Source: an uncultured Bacteroides sp.
GTDB lineage: Bacteria; Bacteroidota; Bacteroidia; Bacteroidales; Bacteroidaceae
Length of the DNA: 33,017 nucleotides
Assembly: GCA_949296855.1 (NCBI GenBank)
Contig: CASFRN010000059.1
Span: 1-33,017 of the forward strand
Reading direction: 5' to 3'
A model generated the notes under the pieces. The model was not told the DNA's origin, did not search any database, and saw only the letters and a list, made by a program, of their open reading frames with translations. Within the stretch, counting starts at the first letter, position 1, and every line of letters starts with the position of its first letter. Below are positions 1 through 11,200 of this stretch, in pieces. A program made the translations under genes and the position numbers.

Positions 1-71
1 ATATGTATCAGATTTAGAAATTTTCCTCCAAGTTAATAAAATTGTGACTAAGAGCACGAAGGAGGGGACAG

Positions 72-98
72 AAAACAAGGCGCCGGCCTTGTTTTTTT
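72..98 (+). terminator. Rho-independent terminator, probably bidirectional
   Basis: A perfect 10-bp stem (AAAACAAGGC / GCCTTGTTTT) closes on the 4-base loop GCCG, and the T run continues to position 98. An A run on the left arm means it could also stop minus-strand transcription. It most likely ends an upstream gene whose body lies left of the window; no coding end can be identified with confidence in bases 1-70. Confidence 0.85.
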
Positions 99-131
99 AT
101 CCTGCCGGTGTAAAATCTGGGGGATTTTATC

Positions 132-139
132 TAAATTTG
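132..139 (+). promoter_or_regulatory. Candidate -7 box (TAAATTTG) for the ABC-F gene
   Basis: TAAATTTG matches the Bacteroidetes -7 consensus TAnnTTTG and lies 35 bp upstream of the ATG at 174, just after the terminator at 72-98. No -33 TTTG is seen at the usual 19-bp spacing, so this is a moderate call. Confidence 0.4.
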
Positions 140-155
140 TGCCGAATTTATATAA

Positions 156-1793
<1,638 letters not shown>

Positions 1794-2072
1794 GAATTGT
1801 CTTATCAATGAATGTCCGCAGTCTGTCATGATTTCAAGCGGGTAGCCGGCTGCTTTAGCGGATGCGGCAAACTGTAGAGTCGAGTCCATTCAATTGCGTT
1901 GTGAATCCCATATAGTCAGGACTGCTGTTTTGAAGAGTCAGGACTGAGTGAGGATTCAGACGGATAGGATTGAGCGGCCGTTTGGCTTTACAATAGCAGT
2001 ATAAGTGATCCGGATTTACCCCAAGTGCTTTTGCACATTAATTGGCGGAAAAGCAGACATTCTTTTCCCATT
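1794..2072. other. Gap between convergent genes, no supported gene
   Basis: About 280 bases separate the 3' ends of the ABC-F and cytidine deaminase genes. No frame gives a convincing product. Bases 1808-1820 (ATGAATGTCCGCA) are identical to the outer left arm of the repeat at 4322-4451, so a relic of that repeat family is possible. No strong terminator was found. Confidence 0.5.
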
Positions 2073-2549
2073 TTATAAGTATTCCGCACCGAACGAGAGC
2101 GGAAGCAGGCTTTTTACTCCTTCCAAGCAATAAATCTCTTTTTCGCTATGAAGCAGAATTCGCATCAGGTGATTGTACCGGCGTTCGGTCTCCAATAATA
2201 CTTGTCGGCAAGCCCCGCAAGGAGGGATGGGTGATTCGACAAACCCCGAAGCGTTGCGAGCGGCTATTGCCAGTGTCTTTACAGGTTGGTCGGGATATTG
2301 CGAATTGGCATAAAACAATGTGGTACGTTCGGCACACGTGCCCGACGGGTAAGCCGCGTTTTCCTGATTTGAGCCGGTGACTACAATACCGTTTCCTAAT
2401 AAAGCCGCCGCTCCTACGGCAAAATGCGAATAGGGGGCATAGCTACGTGAGGTGGCTTCCTTGGCTGCATCAACCAGCCGGCGTTCTTCTTCGCTCAGTT
2501 CTGCATAGGTGCAGACGCATACGTTTGTTTCTATTTTGATGGTTTTCAT
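2073..2549 (-). CDS. cdd: Cytidine deaminase
   Basis: Deaminates cytidine and deoxycytidine to uridine and deoxyuridine in pyrimidine salvage; cytosolic. The 158-residue length fits the tetrameric zinc-dependent family. The zinc-site motifs are present: TCAERTTLF, with Cys72 and the proton-shuttle Glu74, and PCGACRQVL, with Cys111 and Cys114. SYAPYSHFAVGAA (about 36-48) and TGSNQENAAYPSG (58-70) form the substrate pocket. The start at 2549 gives a short N-terminal extension before the core. The gene lies 61 bp downstream of the pseudouridine synthase gene on the same strand and shows no clear promoter of its own, so co-transcription is possible. Confidence 0.95.
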   Translation of the reverse strand: MKTIKIETNVCVCTYAELSEEERRLVDAAKEATSRSYAPYSHFAVGAAALLGNGIVVTGSNQENAAYPSGTCAERTTLFYANSQYPDQPVKTLAIAARNASGFVESPIPPCGACRQVLLETERRYNHLMRILLHSEKEIYCLEGVKSLLPLSFGAEYL

Positions 2550-2610
2550 AAGATTGGTGGCTTAAATAGTACAAATAAACGGAAAAAAACGGAGAAATCC
2601 TATTTTGTCT

Positions 2611-4254
2611 TTAAACTTTATGTGCAAAGTCAGCTTCTTCCCGGATAACGAGCCGTTGATGTGTGACGGGATGGATGAACGAGAGCGAGGCTGCATGGAG
2701 GTAGAGGCGTCCGGCTTTCTTGCCATAAAGTTCATCGCCCGCAATGGGGCAATTTAGTCCGTCGGGGTGGGCGGCATGGACGCGTAGCTGGTGGGTGCGT
2801 CCGGTAAGGGGATAGAACGAGACGCGGGTCTTTCCTTCTTTCCGTTCGAGCACTTCGTAACGCGTCACGGCGGGTTTTCCGTGTTCGAAGTTCACCATTT
2901 GGCGCGGACGGTTGGCGTAGTCCGGGCAAAGGGGCAGGTCGATGATGCCTTCGTCTTGCGTCACGATGCCGTCTAACAGGGCGGTGTAGCGTTTTCGTAT
3001 CTCGCGGGTGGCGAACATCGCCTGCAACGCTTGATGTGTTTCCTTGGTCTTTGCCGCTAAGAGCAAGCCCGATGTAGCCATGTCTAAGCGGTGGACGATG
3101 AGCGGACCGTCGGCTTCGGGATATTTTTCCTTCAGGCGGGTGTAAACGGAATCGGATGTGAGCTTGCCCGGTGCGGAGAGCATTCCGCATGGCTTGTTTA
3201 CCACCACGATCCACTCGTCTTCGTAAACGGTTTCCAACTCACCGGTTTCCCGATGGGCTTTCTCTAACGGGTTGGGTTCCACTTCCAGTCCTGCTAACAT
3301 GTGCCGCAAGATGGGTTCGCACTTGCTTTTGCACGAAGGATAGAAGTGCCCTTCGCGCCGGAGTTCTTCCTTCGGCGATTCTCCTACCCAGAACTCGCCC
3401 ATTGCTAATGGGTGAAGCCCGTGCAGGTAAGCGTATTGCAGGAGCTTGGGCAAGGCGCATTCGCCCGCTCCGGCGGGAGGGATGCCCTGCGGGGTGTCGC
3501 GGAAGATTTGGCATAGGTCTTTCGTTTCGCCTCGTGCGTTCAGCATCCGGAATTGGCGGAACAAGCGTTGCTGGAGTGCTGCCGAGCGGGTTTTCCGTTC
3601 GTGCTTCAGGGATTGTATCCGGTTTTCGAAAGCGGAAAGGGAAACCTTTCGTTCCTCTTCCTCTTGCTTTAGCTTTTTCTCCAGGCGTTTGTATTCGGCT
3701 TTTTGGAACTGACTTTCTTTGATGAGCGCGGCTTCTTCTTCGGGCGAAACTCCTTTTTCCCGCTTTTCTTCGCGCGAGCGTTTGGCTTGTTTCATTTCCT
3801 CCTTTGCCTTTGCCAATGCTTCCCGATGGGCTTGTGTGCCGGCTTGGTAAGCGTGTTGCAGGTGCAGGTAGGCTTCGTCTTTTTCCAGCGATTCGATGCG
3901 CCGGTTAATGGCGGATATTTCGCTTTCTTCTTGCTTGAAGAACCCGTCGGGACGCAAGAGGTCATATACCGGAGGCACGAACCCTCGGTGCAGGTTGCTT
4001 CCGGCAAGGTTTCCCGAGAAAGCCGCCAGATACCCCACGTTTCCTTCCGTGTCTCGTATCAGGAGCACGCCGAACATCTTCCCTTTGCGCAATTCTTCTT
4101 CCCATTCGGGTCGGGTGCGGAGATGTGCCTGCACCTCGTGTGCCGCTTCCTGCACCAACGGGTGAGGGGTGTAATGAAAAGGGAAAGTGAACGCCGAGGG
4201 CAAGGGAATGCCCTCGACGGAGGATGCAAAGCGGTGGATGGTTGGATCAATCAT
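2611..4254 (-). CDS. RluA-family pseudouridine synthase with long coiled-coil N-terminal region
   Basis: Converts uridine to pseudouridine in structured RNA. Numbering is for the 547-residue form. The catalytic domain occupies about residues 340-547 and contains the RluA motif HRLDMATSGLLL with catalytic Asp391, preceded by VVVNKPCGMLSAPG and followed by LTGRTHQLRVHAA. This part is a normal RluA/RluC-type domain. Ahead of it lie about 340 extra residues, including a highly charged helical stretch (about 107-235, rich in Lys, Glu and Arg) expected to form a coiled coil, then a segment with several cysteines (near PSCKSKCEP). There is no S4 domain. The start at 4254 (MIDPTIHRF) is preferred over an in-frame ATG at 4278, because a -7 box at 4278-4285 would overlap the longer start. 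The exact target base (rRNA or tRNA) cannot be read from the sequence. Confidence 0.9.
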   Translation of the reverse strand: MIDPTIHRFASSVEGIPLPSAFTFPFHYTPHPLVQEAAHEVQAHLRTRPEWEEELRKGKMFGVLLIRDTEGNVGYLAAFSGNLAGSNLHRGFVPPVYDLLRPDGFFKQEESEISAINRRIESLEKDEAYLHLQHAYQAGTQAHREALAKAKEEMKQAKRSREEKREKGVSPEEEAALIKESQFQKAEYKRLEKKLKQEEEERKVSLSAFENRIQSLKHERKTRSAALQQRLFRQFRMLNARGETKDLCQIFRDTPQGIPPAGAGECALPKLLQYAYLHGLHPLAMGEFWVGESPKEELRREGHFYPSCKSKCEPILRHMLAGLEVEPNPLEKAHRETGELETVYEDEWIVVVNKPCGMLSAPGKLTSDSVYTRLKEKYPEADGPLIVHRLDMATSGLLLAAKTKETHQALQAMFATREIRKRYTALLDGIVTQDEGIIDLPLCPDYANRPRQMVNFEHGKPAVTRYEVLERKEGKTRVSFYPLTGRTHQLRVHAAHPDGLNCPIAGDELYGKKAGRLYLHAASLSFIHPVTHQRLVIREEADFAHKV

Positions 4255-4277
4255 AGATGTGAGGATAAAATTGAACA

Positions 4278-4285
4278 CAAAGGTA
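4278..4285 (-). promoter_or_regulatory. -7 promoter box (TACCTTTG) for the pseudouridine synthase gene
   Basis: On the minus strand the sequence reads TACCTTTG, an exact match to TAnnTTTG, 24 bases before the start codon at 4254. It is embedded in a CAGAGACACAGAG-type repeat (to about 4299). No good -33 box was seen. Confidence 0.6.
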
Positions 4286-4321
4286 CAGAGACACAGAGAA
4301 TAATCGGATTAATTAAAAAAA

Positions 4322-4451
4322 TGAATGTCCGCATTTCATCAAATAGCTTGTAGGGGCAGGGTTTGCCTGCCCGAATGTGTCCACAGATATATCCGTTGAT
4401 GTATTTGGGCGGGCAAACCCCGCCCCTATATTGGCTCTTTGCGGACATTCA
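4322..4451. repeat. BIME-like two-hairpin repeat, copy 1
   Basis: Outer arms TGAATGTCCGCA (4322-4333) and TGCGGACATTCA (4440-4451) are perfect inverted repeats. The core 4350-4429 holds two hairpins in opposite orientation: GGGCAGG-GTTTG-CCTGCCC on the left and GGGCGGG-CAAAC-CCCGCCC on the right, bounded by GTAGGGGC and GCCCCTAT. The spacer between them is also partly self-complementary. It lies between the pseudouridine synthase and ispE genes. Related copies are at 8.1, 17.3 and 31.8 kb. Confidence 0.85.
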
Positions 4452-4485
4452 TAATTTTTAATTTCTAATTTTCAATTTTTAATTC

Positions 4486-5310
4486 TTAAATCATTTCCCG
4501 TTGGCGGCAGAAATATCCGCTGAAGATAGCGTCGATGTTCTCTATCCGTTCGCGGAAGATGCCGTAGACGGCTGAGCCTGACCCCGTCATCGAGGCATAT
4601 ACGGCTCCCAAGTCGTACATCTTGTCCTTGATAGCGGCTATATCGGGATAAAGGGCGAACACCGATTCTTCGAAATCGTTTTTCAGTTCGTCTTTCCACG
4701 TCTCTACGGGCTGGCGGATGATTTCTTTTACCGATTTTTCCGGATAGTGCGGCTTGATGCGGCTATAGGCTTCGTTGGTCGAAATTGCGTTTTGCGGCTT
4801 CACCAATACCAGCCGGTAATCGGAAAGCGAGCAGGTGACCGGCTCGAAGATGTTTCCGATGCCCGTGGCGAAGACGGGCTGGTTGCGCACGAAGAAAGCG
4901 CAATCGGCTCCGATGCGTGCGGCGTATTCTTCCATTTCCTGTACGGTCAGCCCGATTTGGAATTTCTCGTTCAATAGCTTAAGCATGAAAGCCCCGTCGG
5001 CTGAACCTCCTCCCAATCCGGCTCCGGTAGGGATGTGCTTGTATAGGTGGATGTCGATAGGGGGCAATTGGTATTTCTCGCGAAGCAAGAGATAGGCTTT
5101 TACTACGAGGTTGTCTTCGGGCGCTCCGTCGAGGAGGGTGCCTTTCACGTGCAGGCGGTAAGGTTCTGTTCCGTTCTCCAGCCGGTTTACTTCGAGTGCG
5201 TCTTGCAGGTTAATCGGATAAAAGACGGTTTCGATGTTGTGGTATCCGTCGGCACGTTTTTCTACTACGTTGAGTCCCAAGTTTATCTTGGCGTTAGGGA
5301 ATGTTATCAT
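4486..5310 (-). CDS. ispE: 4-diphosphocytidyl-2-C-methyl-D-erythritol kinase
   Basis: Phosphorylates CDP-methylerythritol at the 2-hydroxyl with ATP in the non-mevalonate (MEP) route to isoprenoids; cytosolic GHMP kinase. Numbering is for the 274-residue form. The N-terminal [10 protein letters not shown] has the substrate-contacting Lys8. The glycine-rich ATP loop [12 protein letters not shown] spans 94-105. GADCAFF contains the probable catalytic Asp136. The C-terminal GHMP motif [12 protein letters not shown] is near residue 240. The start at 5310 (MITFPNAK) is chosen because family members begin directly with this strand; the upstream in-frame ATG at 5370 would put the -7 box inside the coding region. 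It is a single gene with its own promoter. Confidence 0.95.
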   Translation of the reverse strand: MITFPNAKINLGLNVVEKRADGYHNIETVFYPINLQDALEVNRLENGTEPYRLHVKGTLLDGAPEDNLVVKAYLLLREKYQLPPIDIHLYKHIPTGAGLGGGSADGAFMLKLLNEKFQIGLTVQEMEEYAARIGADCAFFVRNQPVFATGIGNIFEPVTCSLSDYRLVLVKPQNAISTNEAYSRIKPHYPEKSVKEIIRQPVETWKDELKNDFEESVFALYPDIAAIKDKMYDLGAVYASMTGSGSAVYGIFRERIENIDAIFSGYFCRQREMI

Positions 5311-5336
5311 GGCAATGTTTGTTTTTAATGTTTTGC

Positions 5337-5344
5337 CAAAGATA
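5337..5344 (-). promoter_or_regulatory. -7 promoter box (TATCTTTG) for ispE
   Basis: The minus strand reads TATCTTTGGC, a full match to TAnnTTTG, 27 bases before the ispE start. The nearest TTTG upstream (CAAA on the plus strand at 5368) is 23 bp away, a little far for a -33 box, and belongs to a CGCAGAG-type repeat. Confidence 0.6.
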
Positions 5345-5353
5345 GGATAAAAA

Positions 5354-5381
5354 TCAACGCAGAGGCGCAAAAACGCGGAGT
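5354..5381. repeat. CGCAGAGGCGCAAAA repeat, single copy
   Basis: The stretch carries CAACGCAGAGGCGCAAAAAC and then GCGGAG, a variant of the perfect arms AAACGCAGAGACGCAAAA at 11373-11390 and 11484-11501. It sits directly upstream of the ispE -7 box. Confidence 0.5.
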
Positions 5382-5391
5382 TTTTTATTCG

Positions 5392-5527
5392 TTCACCACA
5401 GGTTACACGGATTTTATCAGTTAATAATTATAAGTGAATAATGAATAACGAGGAATGATTCGAATTGCCGTTATTAACTTTTAATTGTTCATTATGAATT
5501 ATCAAAATCTGTGTAATCTGTGGTGAA
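5392..5527. repeat. 136-bp inverted-repeat element (MITE-like)
   Basis: The two 24-base ends (5392-5415 and 5504-5527) are inverted copies with 22 matches; each reads TTCACCACAG at its outer end. The AT-rich interior holds further inverted runs related to AGTTAATAATT. It fills the gap between ispE and the end of the GH3 gene. No target duplication was recognised. It has no coding content. Confidence 0.7.
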
Positions 5528-5539
5528 AAATACGGTACG

Positions 5540-7888
5540 TTATTTGTTCGGTGTGTCCCACACCTTGGTTTGCGTGCATTGCAGGTCAATCCATTGGTCT
5601 CCGCACTTCACTTTGAAATCGCCTTTCTCCAGCGTCCATTGCCCGTAATAGTTGACGAAAGCCAAGTCGCTTCCTTTCAATGTCATCGTTACGGTTTTGG
5701 TTTCGCCCGGATTGAGGGAGATCTTTTCGAAGTTGCGCAGGCGGATGTTGTCGGGGGTGCTGCTTGCCACGAGGTCTTTCGAGTAGAGCAGTACGCTTTC
5801 CTTGCCCGCCATGCTTCCCGTGTTGGTCACGTCTACGCTGAAGGTCAGCACGTCATCGGCGGTGAATTGAGGCTTGTCCACCTTCAGGTTGCTATACTTA
5901 TAGGTGGTGTAGCTCAGTCCGAAGCCGAAGGGCCATTGGATGTCCATCACCGAATCGTAATTGTAGTTTCCGCCCATTTGCCCGATGTTCTCGCACGGCT
6001 TGTAGTCGTAAGTGGCGAGAGCATTGATGTGCTTCGGATAGGTGTAGGGCATCTTCGCGCTGAAGTTGGCGTCTCCGGCAAGCAGGTTCGCCAAGGCATC
6101 TCCTCCGTAATTGCCCGGAAGCATCACATGTACCACGGCTTTTGCCAAGGGTTCGATGTCTTTTATCAGGCGCGGGCGTCCTTCGTTCAGAATCAGGATA
6201 ATGGGTTTACCGGTCTCAGCCAATGCTTTTACCAAGTTCTGTTGGTTTGCGGAGAGGTTCAGGTCGGTCAGGTTTCCCGGAGTCTCGCAATACGAGTTTT
6301 CCCCGATGCAGGCGATGATGACATCGGCGTTTCGTGCGGCTTCTACCGATTTTTCTATCTCCGGCGTGTTCTCTTCCCACCAGTTATCGTTCTTATAAGG
6401 AGCGTAAGTCACGCCCGGCTCGTAAATGATGTTTTCCTTGCCGAACTTGTTGCAGAGGGCTTCGTAAATGGTGTTGTATGCTTGGGCACATTCATCGGCA
6501 CGGTGTCCTTGCCAGCTATACGACCAGCCTCCGTTCAGGCACCGCATGGAGTTGGCGTTGGGTCCTGCTAAGAGAATCTTCTTGCCCTTGGCGAGCGGAA
6601 GGATGCCTCCTTCGTTCTTGAGCAATACTTCCGATTCTTCGGCGGCTTGGAGAGCCACTTGTGCGAACTCTTCCGAGCCGAACTTCGGATAGTCTTCGGT
6701 GCTCCAGTAGGGCTTGTCGAAGAGTCCGAGGCGGTATTTCAGGCGCAACACACGTGCCACGGCATCATCGATGCGGCTCATGGGCACTTCGCCTTCCTCT
6801 ACTAATTCTTTCAGGTAATCGCAGAAGCTCACTTCGTAGGGCACCATTGACATGTCGATGCCGGCATTGATAGCTATCTTGATGGCTTCTTTCTTGGTAG
6901 CCGCAATGTGGTCGCGCGTGCAGAGGTTATTGATGTCCGCCCAGTCGGTCACAATCATTCCGTCCCAGTTCAGGTCTTCTTTCAACCATCGGGTCAGGTA
7001 TTCCTTGTTGGCATGGAAAGGCATGCCGTTGTCCACGCCCGAATTGACCATTACGCTCAATGCCCCTTGGCGGACGGCTTCGAGGTAAGGCGCAAAGTGC
7101 TTTTCGCGCATATCGCTCCGTGAGATAGAAGAAGGCGTGCGGTCCTTGCCCGATACGGGGACGCCATAGCCCATGTAGTGTTTCATACATGCCGCTACAT
7201 GATTCGGTCCGATGTGGTTCGGGTCTTCGCCCTGAAAGCCAATGACCGATGCTTTTCCCATTTCTGCGTTCACGTAGCAGTCTTCCCCGTAGTTCTCCCA
7301 CATACGCGACCAGCGCGGGTCTCGTCCGAGGTCTACCACCGGAGCATACGTCCAAGGGATGCATCCCGCCTTGGTCTCGTATGCCGAGATTTCGGCTTCA
7401 CGCTTCACCAAGTCACGGTTGAAGGACGCTCCCATATTCACGCCTTGCGGGAAGAATGTGCCTCCGAGGGTATAGGTGGTTCCGTGTATCTGGTCTACGC
7501 CATAAATACAAGGTATGCCGATTTCCTTCATCGAAAGCTCTTGGATTTGCTTGATGGCTTCCGCCCATTTTTCTTTGGTCTGGGCGATGCTCAGGGGCAC
7601 GTTCAGAAGCGAGCCTACCTTGTATTTTCCGATAACGGTGTCCAGCTTGGCTTTATCCAAGGTGAATCCGTTCTTTTGGCTTGCTTCGAAGTCGGTCACT
7701 ACATCAATGGTGATTTCACACATCTGCCCTATCTTTTCTTCAAGGGTCATTTTCTGAAGCCATTCTTGGATGTTGGCTTCGATGGCAGGGTCGGAAGGGA
7801 TGGCGGGAGGCACGTTTTGTGCTCCTGCGCTCAAACAAGCTCCTGCACAGAATACAGAAGCCAATGCGAGTTTAGAAATGTTTTTCAT
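5540..7888 (-). CDS. Secreted GH3 beta-glucosidase
   Basis: Exo-acting retaining glycosidase that removes terminal beta-D-glucose from oligosaccharides, probably in the periplasm. Numbering is for the 782-residue form. A signal peptide ([17 protein letters not shown], ending SAGAQ) is followed by the GH3 barrel with KHYMGYG and the nucleophile motif [10 protein letters not shown] (Asp315). The alpha/beta C-domain contains [10 protein letters not shown], with Glu535 at the acid/base position seen in the plant ExoI group, and [10 protein letters not shown] fibronectin-III-like end domain starts after [15 protein letters not shown]. The start at 7888 is chosen because the signal peptide begins there; an upstream ATG at 7963 only adds a non-signal stretch. 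It reads away from its own strong promoter at 8008-8037. Similar enzymes serve xyloglucan or mixed-linkage glucan loci, and the GH5-SusCD operon lies 10 kb away. Exact specificity is unknown. Confidence 0.93.
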   Translation of the reverse strand: MKNISKLALASVFCAGACLSAGAQNVPPAIPSDPAIEANIQEWLQKMTLEEKIGQMCEITIDVVTDFEASQKNGFTLDKAKLDTVIGKYKVGSLLNVPLSIAQTKEKWAEAIKQIQELSMKEIGIPCIYGVDQIHGTTYTLGGTFFPQGVNMGASFNRDLVKREAEISAYETKAGCIPWTYAPVVDLGRDPRWSRMWENYGEDCYVNAEMGKASVIGFQGEDPNHIGPNHVAACMKHYMGYGVPVSGKDRTPSSISRSDMREKHFAPYLEAVRQGALSVMVNSGVDNGMPFHANKEYLTRWLKEDLNWDGMIVTDWADINNLCTRDHIAATKKEAIKIAINAGIDMSMVPYEVSFCDYLKELVEEGEVPMSRIDDAVARVLRLKYRLGLFDKPYWSTEDYPKFGSEEFAQVALQAAEESEVLLKNEGGILPLAKGKKILLAGPNANSMRCLNGGWSYSWQGHRADECAQAYNTIYEALCNKFGKENIIYEPGVTYAPYKNDNWWEENTPEIEKSVEAARNADVIIACIGENSYCETPGNLTDLNLSANQQNLVKALAETGKPIILILNEGRPRLIKDIEPLAKAVVHVMLPGNYGGDALANLLAGDANFSAKMPYTYPKHINALATYDYKPCENIGQMGGNYNYDSVMDIQWPFGFGLSYTTYKYSNLKVDKPQFTADDVLTFSVDVTNTGSMAGKESVLLYSKDLVASSTPDNIRLRNFEKISLNPGETKTVTMTLKGSDLAFVNYYGQWTLEKGDFKVKCGDQWIDLQCTQTKVWDTPNK

Positions 7889-8007
7889 GAACACTGAATT
7901 TATTAAGTTATGTATTACAAAAATAAGCGTTTCCTTTGATGTATGCTGATACTTTTTTATCAAAATCCCGTACTCTTATCGTTAGAACCGGAATCGTACC
8001 TTCTCTG

Positions 8008-8037
8008 CAAAGGTAGTTTTTTGAATATAAATGCAAA
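8008..8037 (-). promoter_or_regulatory. Full Bacteroidetes promoter for the GH3 gene
   Basis: On the minus strand TTTG (8034-8037) is followed by 18 bp and then TACCTTTG (8008-8015), matching the -33 TTTG and -7 TAnnTTTG consensus. It is 119 bp upstream of the GH3 start codon, giving an untranslated leader of roughly 110 bases. Confidence 0.75.
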
Positions 8038-8116
8038 CGCTTTTTTGATGCTAAGGTGGGAAGAGGTTACAAAAGGGTACCTATTTGAAAACATTTCATA
8101 CGCCCGCACGATAAAA

Positions 8117-8220
8117 TGGATGTTCGCATTTGTCAAATACCTGTAGGGGCAGGGTTTGCCTGCCCGAATGCATCACAAATAGAGCGGTGATGTCTTCGGG
8201 CGGGCAAACCCCGCCCCTAC
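8117..8220. repeat. BIME-like two-hairpin repeat, copy 2
   Basis: The core 8143-8220 has the same two hairpins as copy 1 (left GGGCAGG-GTTTG-CCTGCCC, right GGGCGGG-CAAAC-CCCGCCC), ending in a complete GCCCCTAC. The spacer shows its own inversion, GAATGCATCAC against GTGATGTCTTC. The left outer arm (GGATGTTCGCA) is recognisable; the right one is missing. It lies between the GH3 promoter and the 3' end of the GH95 gene. Confidence 0.85.
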
Positions 8221-8248
8221 GGTTAAATGAACTATAATAGAAGAAACT

Positions 8249-11200
8249 TTAGAAAACGATTGTTGTTTTTTCCCCTTCCGTAACCGTAAGTTCCAAGAAG
8301 TCTTTCACGCGGCGTTTTTCTCCGTTTACCGATACATCGGTCACACCTTCCGGCATCTTGATTTTGAGGTTCGGGTTCCAGCCTCCGGTGAGGATGACTC
8401 CAGCGGGCTTCCCGTCTTTCCATTTCATGTCTACCGTAGCTCCGCCACGCACCTTGAACCCGTACAGGCTTCCCGTTTTCCACGAGTCGGGCAGGGCTGG
8501 GAGCAGGTTGATGAATCCGTCCTGGCTTTGTACCAGCATTTCGCTGATGCCCGAAGTGCCTCCCCAGTTTCCGTCCATTTGGAAGGGCGGATGCGAACAG
8601 AACAGGTTGGGGAACGTACCGCTTCCGTGTTCCGTGGGAGCGGCTTGCGTATAGGCGGGATAAAGCAGGTTGCGGAATAGGGTATAAGCCCTGTTTCCGT
8701 CTCCCAAGCGTGCCCAGAAATTGATTTTCCATGCCCGGCTCCAGCCCGTTCCTCCGTCTCCTCTCCGGTCAAGCGTGGCACGGCACGCTTCCGCTAATTC
8801 GGGGGTGTGGTAAAGCGAGATTTGATTTCCCGGATGCAAGCCATACAGGTGCGATACGTGGCGATGGTGCACATCCACTTCCTCATAGTCCTTGAGCCAT
8901 TCCATCAGATACCCCTTCTTGCTGATTTGGTGCGGGGGAAGCTGGGTGATGGCTTTATTTAACTCTTCGGCATAAAGCGAATCGGTATGCAAGATGCATG
9001 CGGCTTCTATCACGTTTGCATATAGCTCCCTTACCAATTGTATATCCATGGTAGGTCCCATGCAGATACTTATCGGTGTACGGTCTTTCTTCGATGCGTA
9101 AAACTCGTTTTCGGGCGAGGACGTAGGAGCGGTCACCAGCCATCCGTGTTCCGGTTCGCGCACCATGGTAGAGTAGAAGAACTCCGAAGCCCCTTTCAAT
9201 ATAGGATAGATGTCGGCAAGGTATTGCCGGTCGCCCGTATAAAGGTAATGTTCCCATAGGTGTGCGCAGAGCCAAGCTCCGCCCGTATTGGTCGCGCCCC
9301 ACGAAGGATGCTCGCCCGGAGCGGTATAGTTCCAGATGTTGGTCATCATGTGAAGCACCCAGCCTTTCGCGTCTTCTCCATAGAATGCCTTCGCGCTTTC
9401 TTCTCCGCTCTTCACCAAGCGTTCCACCAAGGCTATCATCGGTTGGTAGAGTTCGGAAAGATTGCCCGGCTCTACGGGCCAGTGGTTCATTTGGATGTTG
9501 ATGTTCGTATGATAATCCCCGTTCCAAGGTGTGGTGACTCCGTTCGCCCAAAGCCCTTGGAGGTTGGGCGGAAGGCTTCCGGGACGGGTGCTGCTTATCA
9601 ACAGATACCGTCCGTAATTATAATAAAGGGCAGCCAGCGAAGGGTCATCCTGTGTTTGGAAAGCCTCCAGCCGCTTGTCGGTGCTTAGTCCGGAAACGGT
9701 TGGGTTTTCGGGCAATACGATTCCCGCACGGTGGAAGAGCCGCTGGTATTCATCTATTGCCTCTTGCTTGGCTTGCGCTAAATCGGAAACCAAGGCTTGG
9801 TCGAGCAGGCGTTGGGTCTCGGTCTGATACAGTTCGCCTTTCATATACGACGTGTTCGCCGATACGATAATCCATGCTTCACCGGCATCCGAAACTTCGA
9901 TAGCATCCGCATGGGTCTGCATCCGGCTCTTGTTTCCTATAAGCTTCACACCCGTTATGGCGGAATAGCGCACACCCTCTTTCCGCTCGTTCCCGCTATC
10001 CAAGGTACCTGCTATTTCCAGTTTCCCTTCGCTCAGCTTCCGTACGCTTCCCCGTTCGGGACGGCTCAAGGTGAGGCGGAATCCGAGTGCGTCCGGGCGG
10101 TCTGCTTTCAGGTGGATAAGCATCACGTCTTTGTCTCTCGATACGAAATACTCACGCACGTAGCGCGTTCCGTTTTTCGTGAAGGTGGTGTATGCCACAC
10201 TTTCATCCAGGTTAAGCCAGCGCAAGTAATCCTCCTCCGGGCTTTCCGCATCGGGATAATCGTATTCGATGTACATATCGGCAAGCATCTGGAAACATCC
10301 GTACGTACCTCCCTTTTCGGACTTCTTGGGTACGAAGTTAGTGTACATCAGTTCTTGCGCTTCTTTATTCTTGCCTTCGAAGAGGAGTTGGCGGATGCGG
10401 GGAAGGCTCTCGGAGGCTTGCGGATTGCGGTAATCGGCTTCCGAGCCGCTCCACATGCTGATGTCGTTCAATACGATATGCTCGCGTGCGATGCCTCCGT
10501 TGGGCATCATGCCCAAGCGTCCGTTGCCTAACGGGAGAGTCTCTTCCCATTGTGCCGCCGGCTCGTCATACCATAAGGTTTGGTCGGTCCGTTTCAGAGT
10601 GGGCATCGGTTCTTTTCCGGTCAAGGCGCGGTAGATGGTTTCGGCGATGAGTTGCGCTCCGTATTTATTGGGATGCACATCGTCGGTATAGGCTTGTGGA
10701 AAATAAGGGCGTAAGGGTGTATTCAGGTCGATAATGGGCAAATGGCGTTCGTGAGCCACATCCTTGATGCGGGGAATGACTCCGTATGTGGTGATGCTAT
10801 CGTTGATGCCCCAGTCTTCCCGTCCTCCCGGAACGGGAAGGCAAAGGTAGATTTTCGGATGTGAAGGCAAGGCATCGAAGGCATCAATCATCGTGTTCAG
10901 GTCTTTCTTGAAGTCTTCTTTATGTATCCAGTTTATAGGTTTTGTATCATTGGTGCCTAATTTAATCGTTACGATATCGGGAAGGAAAGCAAGTGCGTCC
11001 TGATAGGGTTGCTTTGCCATGTAGGGCAAATTCCCTTTCATCATGAGTGTATGGGCGGTCAGCCCGAAATTCCCTACTTTATATTTATCCCCTAGCAGAC
11101 GTTGGAGCACGGCTGGATAGCTTTCGGTTTCGGGATGCTCCAAGGCATATCCTTCGGTGATGCTATTGCCCACACACGCCACTTTGATAATCTTTTCTTT

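Noticed and set aside
1880-2045. Minus-strand frame resembling a short helix-turn-helix (AKALGVNPDHLYCYCKAKR)
   Set aside because: About 60 codons without a start codon in frame and with no recognised family; too weak to call.
4350-4429. Two-hairpin repeats as CRISPR units or rho-independent terminators
   Set aside because: The copies are kilobases apart without regular spacers or cas genes, and no T run follows the stems, so neither fits. Some transcript-end effect remains possible.
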